Shown one piece after another: positions 1-5,296 of a stretch of 5,298 bases of DNA. Under the pieces are notes generated by a model. That model searched no databases and was not told the origin of the DNA. It worked only from the letters and a program-made list of their open reading frames with translations. Numbering within the stretch: the first letter of the stretch is position 1; each line of letters begins with the position of its first letter. The stretch is from Acetofilamentum sp. (lineage in GTDB: Bacteria; Bacteroidota; Bacteroidia; Bacteroidales; DTU049): NCBI GenBank assembly GCA_020720525.1, contig DYON01000188.1, positions 1 through 5,298 on the forward strand, given 5' to 3'. Position numbers and translations under genes: made by a program.

Positions 1-8
1 GCCGCCCT

Positions 9-41
9 TCCCTGCCTGCCTTGGCGACAGTCAGGCAGGGA
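9..41. repeat. GC-rich inverted repeat (hairpin) beyond the protease gene
   Basis: Ten bases (9-18, TCCCTGCCTG) are perfectly complementary to 32-41 (CAGGCAGGGA), leaving a 13-base loop. The left arm runs on as a tandem CCTG repeat (11-21), so the stem can slip to a second register. It lies 10 bases past the stop codon of the leftward protease gene, where a terminator would be expected. No T-run follows the stem on either strand, however, and on the leftward strand the T-rich stretch comes before the stem. It is therefore not a classical intrinsic terminator. It may be a member of a GC-rich intergenic palindrome family or a transcript-end stabiliser. The structure is seen directly; the role is unknown. 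Confidence 0.6.
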
Positions 42-51
42 TACAAAAAAT

Positions 52-1254
52 TCAAAAAAGCCTTTTCAATCGCTCTAATACTGGCGGGTGACTATAATTC
101 ACAAAAACATACAATCGATGCGGCGTCAAATTGCTTAAATTATCGACCGACAATTTTTTCAATGCTTCGCCTAAAGCCAATCCAACTCCATGGTCGGCAG
201 CAAACTTATCGGCAGCAAACTCGTGCCTTCGCGAAATCATATTGGAAACGATTGAAATAATCATCGATATGGGGCTAAAAAGCATTGCAAAAACAAACAA
301 CGAAGCATGCAAGGTCGGTTGCATACCCAATGCTAAAGCAAAATCGGGCATAATTAGTACTATATTGAACAAATACAATACTCCCAACATTAAAACGTTG
401 CTCAAAATAAAACCAGTAAGCACATGCTTCTTGCGGTAATGACCTATTTCGTGAGCCAAAATAGCAACTATTTCGTCGGTCGAATGCTGCTCGATGAGCG
501 TATCGTACAAAACAATTCGCTTCTGGGGACCAATTCCTGTGAAATAAGCATTGGTTTTGGTGGAACGTTTGCTTCCGTTGATTACAAAAATGTTTTTCAG
601 CACAAAACCTGTGATTCCTGCAAACTGCTCAATTTTATCGCGAAGCTCTCCCGCCTCCAATTGCGTTTGTTTGTTGAACAGTGGAACAATCACATTGCTG
701 TAAAACATAGTCGTTAGCAACGAAAAAAATGTAGCGATTGCCCAAGCCAACAACCAAAAATATGCTGGATTCGAAAAATATATCGTCGATAAAAGCCAAA
801 ACAATCCACCAACAATTACGACAGATATAACGTACGCTTTAAGTTTATCGACAATAAATGTTGACGGACTTGTATTGTTAAAACCATACCTTTCTTCGAT
901 GCTAAAAGTTGAGTACCATTGAAATGGAATTGAAAGAACGTCGAAACCAACAAACAGTATAACCAAAAACGCTATGGAATGCCCCGTTTCGCTGCCCCAA
1001 AGCGATTTGGCAAAATCGTCGATGAGAGCAAAACCACCACCTAAAATGAGAATCAAAATAATAACAATCTGAAAAGCCGACGAAACATAGTGCAAGTGGA
1101 TTCTTTCGCGGGTGTAACTGCGAGTTTCGCGGTATTTGCCCGATGAATAAAAATCTTGCAAACTTTTCGGAACATCGGTATGGAAGATTCGTAAGTTGAG
1201 AATCGACAAAAAAGTATCGCTAAAATAGCCGAATAGTAGAAATCCGACAATCAA
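52..1254 (-). CDS. M48 family (Ste24/CAAX-prenyl-protease-1-like) integral membrane zinc metalloprotease
   Basis: This is a membrane-embedded zinc endopeptidase of the M48A (Ste24) type. Numbering from the TTG start at 1254, the zinc-binding HEIGH motif is at 268-272. The third ligand is Glu345 in RRHEFAAD (342-349), and the conserved segment SKRSTKTNAYFTG (228-240) precedes the active site. A C-terminal SHPP motif (388-391) is typical of the family. Hydrophobic segments lie near 2-20, 58-78, 93-110, 140-160, 165-190, 282-302 and 318-338. The 400 residues are slightly short of the usual 410-430. The start is doubtful: no in-frame ATG exists before the upstream in-frame stop, and the well-placed ATG at 1274 is out of frame by one base (see findings). 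It is the last gene of a leftward cluster, about 12 bases after the lipoprotein stop if 1274 is the original start. In eukaryotes the family trims prenylated proteins; the bacterial role is usually membrane-protein quality control, and its substrate here is unknown. Confidence 0.9.
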   Translation of the reverse strand: MIVGFLLFGYFSDTFLSILNLRIFHTDVPKSLQDFYSSGKYRETRSYTRERIHLHYVSSAFQIVIILILILGGGFALIDDFAKSLWGSETGHSIAFLVILFVGFDVLSIPFQWYSTFSIEERYGFNNTSPSTFIVDKLKAYVISVVIVGGLFWLLSTIYFSNPAYFWLLAWAIATFFSLLTTMFYSNVIVPLFNKQTQLEAGELRDKIEQFAGITGFVLKNIFVINGSKRSTKTNAYFTGIGPQKRIVLYDTLIEQHSTDEIVAILAHEIGHYRKKHVLTGFILSNVLMLGVLYLFNIVLIMPDFALALGMQPTLHASLFVFAMLFSPISMIISIVSNMISRRHEFAADKFAADHGVGLALGEALKKLSVDNLSNLTPHRLYVFVNYSHPPVLERLKRLF

Positions 1255-1286
1255 AATTAGTATCGTGTTTCCATAAAAAGTTTAAA

Positions 1287-1988
1287 TCAAGATTGAATGC
1301 TGTCGGTTGCAACCACTTCTTCGATTACTGTAACGCCTTTGGGTATTTCGAACACATTGTCGGGGAAAATCAAATTCACTTTCACTTCTTTTGCTTCCAT
1401 TAGAACTTCGAGGCCCGAAATGCGCGAAACCGTTTTGAGCGGAATTCCATCCCACACCCAAACTGTCATATCGATTGATTGACCTTCCGAAACTTGCTGC
1501 ATCTTTATCACCTTGCATTCTTTCCCAAGAATGGTCTCTTTAGGGAGTTCTTCGATTTGATATTTCTCTTTATCGGCAGCAGTAATATGTCTAAAATTCA
1601 GATTATCAGAGCTATCGGACTTCAGAATATTCCAAGTTCCTTCTTTTGCAATCATGTCGATATTGTAAATGAGCGTATCGAGCACAAAGCTCAGCTGGTG
1701 AACTTTCTGTCCCAGCATTTCCGATTTGATTTCGGTACGAGTTTTCGTGCCAAAATTGTTGAACCAAAAAATAACTTCCTGCGTAATTCCCATGGTGGAA
1801 GACGTATAAACAACAATACCGCTTTTAAAACCAATTTTTTGCGAATCGGCAGCAACAAGAATCTGATCGGCTGGAATTTCTTTTAGGGTGTCCATCCAAT
1901 TTGTATCAACGGTTGCTTGTTCGTTTGAACTTCCACAAGAAACAAACAACATCGAAACGACAAGCAAAAGAAGGAAAAAATATTTCAT
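1287..1988 (-). CDS. Predicted exported lipoprotein, DUF4412/LolA-like, function unknown
   Basis: This 233-residue protein starts with a lipoprotein signal: MKY, a hydrophobic run (residues 4-16), then FVSC with the lipidated cysteine at 18, followed by GSS. The lipobox is loose, as is common in Bacteroidota. An upstream start at 2090 would keep the frame open but would bury this signal behind 34 residues and overlap the upstream gene, so ATG 1988 is preferred. The mature part alternates short beta-like strands and has no transmembrane segment. A central stretch (about 68-125) is followed by LGKECKVIKM (154-163), MTVWVWDGIPLK (174-185) and FEIPKGVTV (213-221). That order of a conserved G-K-x-C, a W-x-W-x-G-I-P-L-K strand and a closing F-x-I-P-K-G resembles DUF4412/LolA-fold lipoproteins. 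This is pattern recognition, not a confirmed match. It probably sits on the periplasmic face of a membrane and may bind a lipid or acyl ligand. It begins 10 bases after the acpH-like gene ends. Confidence 0.75.
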   Translation of the reverse strand: MKYFFLLLLVVSMLFVSCGSSNEQATVDTNWMDTLKEIPADQILVAADSQKIGFKSGIVVYTSSTMGITQEVIFWFNNFGTKTRTEIKSEMLGQKVHQLSFVLDTLIYNIDMIAKEGTWNILKSDSSDNLNFRHITAADKEKYQIEELPKETILGKECKVIKMQQVSEGQSIDMTVWVWDGIPLKTVSRISGLEVLMEAKEVKVNLIFPDNVFEIPKGVTVIEEVVATDSIQS

Positions 1989-1998
1989 AACAATTGAT

Positions 1999-2589
1999 TT
2001 ACATTCTATAACGATTGTGCAACGATACAAAGGTAAAAATATCTGGAGTAAATGTAAGAAAATCGTTTTCCAATTCCGAATAATACACAAGCAAATATTT
2101 TACTGTATTGGGCAACTCGCTCCGAAACGAAGCGCGCCGATCGACCATCTCAAAAATTTCGACCAATCCCTCAAAAGTCTCATACTTATCGAACCATTTG
2201 TGTTCCATGAGTTTAAGCGAAATCTTTTTACTTTTAGCGGGCAGTGTTTCGAGCCTTTGCTCAAGCAATTTGTAAAATGATTCAACCACATTGCTGTAAG
2301 AGATTTTTACAAACAGCTTCCAATTTTTAATTAGAAAATGATCGTACAAAATATCAACAGCAACTGGAGCGTAATGAAAATGCGACGGGCGCATCAGCCT
2401 TACACTGTTTCGAACAGCACTATGTGTGTCGCTGTAACTATCGATGGCTCGATGCAGCAAAATTCCTTTTTTTACAGGATTGGGCAATTCGTTTATTATT
2501 CGGCTACCTCTAAGATGATCAGCAATGAAGTTTCCGATAATAATATCTGGATCATCGCCGCTCAATACCAAATGCATCAGATAATTCAT
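1999..2589 (-). CDS. acpH: Acyl carrier protein phosphodiesterase, AcpH/DUF479 family
   Basis: AcpH removes the 4'-phosphopantetheine arm from holo-acyl carrier protein to give apo-ACP, acting in the cytosol opposite to holo-ACP synthase. The 196 residues match the family length (E. coli AcpH is about 193). Recognisable motifs in order are the start MNYLMHL (1-7), GNFIADHLRG (19-28), GILLHRAIDSYSDTH (42-56) and APVAVDILYDHFLIKNW (74-90). The histidine and aspartates in these blocks (His46, Asp50, Asp54, Asp79, Asp83, His84) are the likely metal-binding or catalytic set of this HD-like family. Assignment of individual residues is inferred. The ATG at 2589 gives the canonical N-terminus. It is the first gene of the leftward cluster, divergent from iorA, and its stop lies 10 bases before the lipoprotein start. 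The physiological need for ACP arm removal is unclear even in E. coli. Confidence 0.85.
   Translation of the reverse strand: MNYLMHLVLSGDDPDIIIGNFIADHLRGSRIINELPNPVKKGILLHRAIDSYSDTHSAVRNSVRLMRPSHFHYAPVAVDILYDHFLIKNWKLFVKISYSNVVESFYKLLEQRLETLPAKSKKISLKLMEHKWFDKYETFEGLVEIFEMVDRRASFRSELPNTVKYLLVYYSELENDFLTFTPDIFTFVSLHNRYRM
2028..2035 (-). promoter_or_regulatory. Candidate internal -7 box for the lipoprotein and protease genes
   Basis: On the leftward strand TACCTTTG is a perfect match to the Bacteroidota -7 consensus TAnnTTTG. It lies about 40 bases before the lipoprotein ATG, giving a plausible leader of about 33 bases. It falls within the last codons of the acpH-like gene, where the bases also encode protein. 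No TTG is seen about 20 bases upstream. It could be a secondary promoter or coincidence. Confidence 0.3.
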
Positions 2590-2593
2590 GTTG

Positions 2594-2624
2594 TAAAAAT
2601 ACTTACAATATATTTTATAGGCAA
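2594..2624 (-). promoter_or_regulatory. Candidate promoter of the leftward (acpH-like) cluster, possibly leaderless
   Basis: On the leftward strand TTG (2624-2622) is followed by exactly 20 bases and then TATTTTTA (2601-2594), a seven-of-eight match to TAnnTTTG. The -7 box ends only four bases before the ATG at 2589. Transcription would begin at or inside the start codon, giving a leaderless message or use of the second Met (residue 5). No better-placed box was found between 2590 and 2769 on this strand. The DNA is very AT-rich, so a chance match is likely. Confidence 0.25.
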
Positions 2625-2713
2625 CATTTTGTTACTTTTTTTTCATTTTGCTCCCAAGATGAACTCATTTCGTCAAATAAACACCAATTCATTGTCATTT
2701 TTTTTCTAACGTA

Positions 2714-2744
2714 TTGTGTATTTAAGAAATTTCATGTAGGTTTG
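2714..2744 (+). promoter_or_regulatory. Bacteroidota-type primary promoter of iorAB
   Basis: TTG at 2714-2716, a 20-base spacer, and TAGGTTTG at 2737-2744 match the Bacteroidota housekeeping sigma consensus (-33 TTG, -7 TAnnTTTG) in both boxes and spacing. A transcription start near 2750 would leave a leader of about 20 bases. That leader is A-rich with no Shine-Dalgarno core, as is usual in the phylum. An 8-base palindrome GAAATTTC (2726-2733) lies in the spacer. It could be an operator, but such a short palindrome is also expected by chance. Confidence 0.65.
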
Positions 2745-2769
2745 TACCAGAATAACTCAACGATAAAAT

Positions 2770-4377
2770 ATGCAAAAACTATTAGTACTTGGCGATGAAG
2801 CCATTGCACTGGGAGCCATCGATGCTGGAATTTCGGGAATTTATGCCTACCCTGGAACTCCCTCTACCGAAATTACCGAATACGTTCACGCAAGCAAAGA
2901 AGCTAAAGAAAAAGGAATTATTGCGCAGTGGACTACCAACGAAAAAACCGCTATGGAGACAGCCATTGGCATGTCGTATGCTGGTAAACGCACCATGGTT
3001 TGTATGAAACACGTAGGTCTGAATGTAGCAGCCGATCCATTTATGAATGCAGCCATTACTGGCGCAAACGGTGGAATGGTAGTGATTTCGGCCGACGACC
3101 CATCGATGCATTCCTCTCAAAATGAGCAAGATAGTCGTTATTATGGCAAATTCGCTCTTATTCCCATTCTTGAACCATCCAATCAGCAAGAAGCATACGA
3201 TATGGTTCATTATGGATTTGAATTGAGCGAAAAATATAAAGTTCCTGTATTGATGCGCATCACAACACGCCTTGCTCATAGCCGTGCTGGTGTTGCACGC
3301 AGCCAAAGCCGCGAACAGAATACCATGTCGTTGCCTTCCGATTTGCGCCAATTTGTATTGCTCCCTGCTATTGCTCGCCGCCGCTACAGTGGTTTGCTGG
3401 GCATGCAAGATGCTTTCCGCAACGAAAGTGCTACTGCTGGATTCAACGAATACATCGACGGTTCCGACAAATCGATGGGAATTATTGCTTGTGGTATTGC
3501 CTACAACTATCTGATGGAAAATTTCCCCAAGGGCTGTCCTTATCCTATACTCAAAATTGGTCAATATCCCCTACCCCTCAATTTGGTCGAAAAACTGGTT
3601 GATGCCACACAAAAAGTAATGGTGCTCGAAGATGGTTACCCGCTTGTGGAGGAATTGATTGCTGGTTTGCTTCGCCGTGGAGTAAATGTTTCGGGTCGTT
3701 TCGACGAGAAAATACCTCGCTCTGGCGAATTAAATCCGAATATTATTGCAAAAGCTCTCGGTTTGACCGATACTTATGGACTTCCCGAACCCGAAATGGT
3801 TGTAGGTCGCCCACCCAGCCTTTGTGTTGGTTGTCCGCACATCGATAGCTACAATGCAATGAACGAAGCTTTGCGCAAATATTCCAAAGGTCGCGTATTT
3901 AGCGATATTGGCTGCTATACTCTTGGCGCACTTCCTCCATTCGAAGCAATCAACAGTTGTGTCGATATGGGTGCTTCAATACCCATGGCCAAAGGTGCTG
4001 CCGATGCTGGATTGGTTCCTGCAGTTGCCGTCATTGGCGACTCAACATTCACCCACAGTGGAATGACTGGTTTGCTCGACGCCGTTATAGCGAAAACACC
4101 AATTACTGTGGTAATTCTCGACAATTCAACTACTGGAATGACTGGTGGTCAAGATTCTGCAGCTTTTGGCCGCCTCGAAAATATCGTAAAAGGTATTGGT
4201 GTTGAACCCGAACATATTCGCATTCTTAAACCACTCAGAAAAAATCACGAAGAAAACACACAAATATTTGCCGAAGAATTGAACTACAATGGCGTTTCGG
4301 TGATTATTCCAACCCGCGAATGTATTCAAACTCTAAACCGCAGAATGCGCGAAAAATTCAAAATCAAAACTATTTAA
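2770..4377 (+). CDS. iorA: Indolepyruvate:ferredoxin oxidoreductase alpha subunit, short form without ferredoxin domain
   Basis: With IorB it oxidatively decarboxylates aryl pyruvates (from Trp, Phe, Tyr transamination) to aryl-acetyl-CoA, reducing ferredoxin; it can run in reverse to make aromatic 2-oxoacids. It acts in the cytosol. The N-terminal pyrimidine-binding domain covers about 5-175, with YAYPGTPSTEI (25-35) and TNEKTAMETAIG (56-67), whose glutamates include the likely cofactor-activating one. A transketolase-C-like domain follows (about 230-320). The diphosphate-binding domain (about 345-520) carries GDS (423-425) to DN (451-452), the thiamine-diphosphate/Mg motif. Cys352, Cys355 (CVGC), Cys382 and Cys518 fit ligands of one [4Fe-4S] cluster. 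The protein ends at 535, whereas the archaeal form continues to about 600-650 with a two-cluster ferredoxin domain. No trace of that domain follows the stop, so the end appears natural. Start ATG 2770 gives the family N-terminus QKLLVLGDEAIA. It is co-transcribed with iorB. Confidence 0.93.
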   Translation: MQKLLVLGDEAIALGAIDAGISGIYAYPGTPSTEITEYVHASKEAKEKGIIAQWTTNEKTAMETAIGMSYAGKRTMVCMKHVGLNVAADPFMNAAITGANGGMVVISADDPSMHSSQNEQDSRYYGKFALIPILEPSNQQEAYDMVHYGFELSEKYKVPVLMRITTRLAHSRAGVARSQSREQNTMSLPSDLRQFVLLPAIARRRYSGLLGMQDAFRNESATAGFNEYIDGSDKSMGIIACGIAYNYLMENFPKGCPYPILKIGQYPLPLNLVEKLVDATQKVMVLEDGYPLVEELIAGLLRRGVNVSGRFDEKIPRSGELNPNIIAKALGLTDTYGLPEPEMVVGRPPSLCVGCPHIDSYNAMNEALRKYSKGRVFSDIGCYTLGALPPFEAINSCVDMGASIPMAKGAADAGLVPAVAVIGDSTFTHSGMTGLLDAVIAKTPITVVILDNSTTGMTGGQDSAAFGRLENIVKGIGVEPEHIRILKPLRKNHEENTQIFAEELNYNGVSVIIPTRECIQTLNRRMREKFKIKTI

Positions 4378-4390
4378 TCCCGAAAGTATT

Positions 4391-4978
4391 ATGAAAAGAG
4401 ACATTATATTATCAGGTGTAGGCGGACAAGGAATTCTTTCCATTGCTGCAACTATTGGCTTGGCTGCTGTCGATAAAGGCTGGTTTCTGAAGCAAGCCGA
4501 AGTTCATGGCATGAGCCAACGCGGCGGCGATGTACAAAGCCATCTTCGCATTTCGGAAAACACAGTGCATTCCGATCTCATCCCCTTTGGACAAGCCGAC
4601 ATGATTTTGTCGGTTGAACCCATGGAATCGCTGCGCTATTTGCCCTATCTTAATGCCGATGGTTGGTTGGTTACCAATTCTAAACCTTTTATCAATATAA
4701 CCAACTATCCCGAAGCCAAAGCTATTTACAACGAAATACGCAAGATAAAAAACCATATTCTCATCGATGCCGACGGTATAGCTGCCGAACTTAAAGCCCC
4801 TAAATCGGCAAATATGGTAATGCTGGGTGCCGCTTTTGCTTTTTTGGGAATTGAAAAAAACTATTTCGAAAATGCAATTCGCAATCTTTTCGGACGTAAA
4901 GGCGAAGAAGTGGTTGCAATAAACCTCAGCGCATTCAATGCTGGAATTGAATTTGCTCAACAATATCTGAACAGATAA
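4391..4978 (+). CDS. iorB: Indolepyruvate:ferredoxin oxidoreductase beta subunit
   Basis: IorB is the gamma-type (domain III) partner of IorA. It completes the active site and is thought to take part in CoA handling. The 195 residues match the family. The N-terminus SGVGGQGILS (8-17) is the glycine-rich signature. EVHGMSQRGGDVQSHLRI (37-54) is the second hallmark block, followed by IPFGQADMILSVEPMESLR (64-82) and a conserved ADG (127-129). There is no signal peptide or membrane segment, consistent with a cytosolic complex. The protein contains no cysteine at all, so any iron-sulfur cluster of the complex must be bound by IorA. It starts 13 bases after the iorA stop, with only a weak purine patch (CGAAAG) before it, and ends 24 bases before a strong terminator. 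The operon therefore appears to be iorAB only. Specificity for indolepyruvate over other aryl pyruvates cannot be read from sequence. Confidence 0.93.
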   Translation: MKRDIILSGVGGQGILSIAATIGLAAVDKGWFLKQAEVHGMSQRGGDVQSHLRISENTVHSDLIPFGQADMILSVEPMESLRYLPYLNADGWLVTNSKPFINITNYPEAKAIYNEIRKIKNHILIDADGIAAELKAPKSANMVMLGAAFAFLGIEKNYFENAIRNLFGRKGEEVVAINLSAFNAGIEFAQQYLNR

Positions 4979-5002
4979 ACATCCTATTTTCTCATTCCTT
5001 CC

Positions 5003-5033
5003 AAAGCACCATCCTCAAAATGGTGCTTTTTTT
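5003..5033 (+). terminator. Intrinsic terminator of iorAB
   Basis: AAAGCACCAT (5003-5012) pairs perfectly over ten bases with ATGGTGCTTT (5020-5029) around a 7-base loop, and the T-run continues to 5033. It lies 24 bases after the iorB stop. The leftward strand has AAAGCACC followed by GGAAGG rather than T's, so it acts as a terminator mainly for rightward transcription. Confidence 0.92.
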
Positions 5034-5058
5034 ATAGATCCCGACGCTTGCATGTTCG

Positions 5059-5163
5059 TCAGTAGCCGAACGCTGGAATGTCGGTGCGCAGGCAGTCTTT
5101 TAGCATGCGCAGCGCAGCAAAGGTTTTGAAAGCATTGCCGATTGATGGCATAGCTTCGGCCAT
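5059..5163 (-). other. Small open reading frame (34 codons) within the repeat-like region; coding status doubtful
   Basis: The frame opens at ATG 5163, with an in-frame TAG four codons upstream, and ends at TGA 5059. The product begins MAEAMPSIG and ends DIPAFGY, with a short amphipathic middle (AFKTFAALRMLKDCL). There is no recognisable domain, signal or ribosome binding site. It overlaps the folded DNA at 5054-5071. It may be a genuine microprotein carried by the repeat or merely a frame left open by GC-rich sequence. I do not recognise a function. Confidence 0.15.
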
Positions 5164-5164
5164 C

Positions 5165-5296
5165 TTAAGAACTGTCTAAATTTTTATTTGTTATCCAATT
5201 CTTTATGCCAACCACAGAGAATACAAGCGTTGTGAGCAGGTACTCATCCCACCTAGCGGGACAAGTTAAGCTCGCGCTTCGCCCTTGCCCAAATGA
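5165..5296 (-). other. Open frame entering from the right edge, ending at 5165; possible gene fragment
   Basis: Read leftward from the window edge, 43 codons stay open to a TAA at 5167-5165. They encode a segment with LTCPARWDEYLLTTLVF followed by SVVGIKNWITNKN. No start codon lies inside the window, so if real this is the C-terminal tail of a gene that begins beyond the edge. A 43-codon open stretch is not statistically persuasive and no family is recognised. It could equally be non-coding repeat sequence. Confidence 0.15.

Noticed and set aside
1989..2090. An N-terminal extension of the lipoprotein to a start at 2090
   Set aside because: It would place 34 residues before an obvious lipoprotein signal peptide and overlap the acpH-like gene. 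ATG 1988, 10 bases after that gene's stop, is far more natural.
2782..3564. A long open frame (260 codons) on the leftward strand opposite iorA
   Set aside because: It is antisense to a clearly recognised iorA, its product is rich in Phe, His, Ser and Asn with no domain, and it looks like a codon-bias shadow.
4340..4390. The possibility that iorA is truncated by a frameshift that cut off a ferredoxin domain
   Set aside because: Only 13 bases separate the iorA stop from iorB, so there is no room for a lost two-cluster domain in any frame. The short form is also known in Bacteroides relatives.
4412..4963. An open frame of 183 codons on the leftward strand opposite iorB
   Set aside because: It mirrors the codon usage of iorB, has no family features, and would overlap almost the whole of a well-supported gene.
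5207..5260. A tRNA-like or small RNA fold around CCCACCTAGCGGGA
   Set aside because: Only a four-pair stem with an internal mismatch forms. No cloverleaf, T-loop motif or acceptor stem could be drawn.
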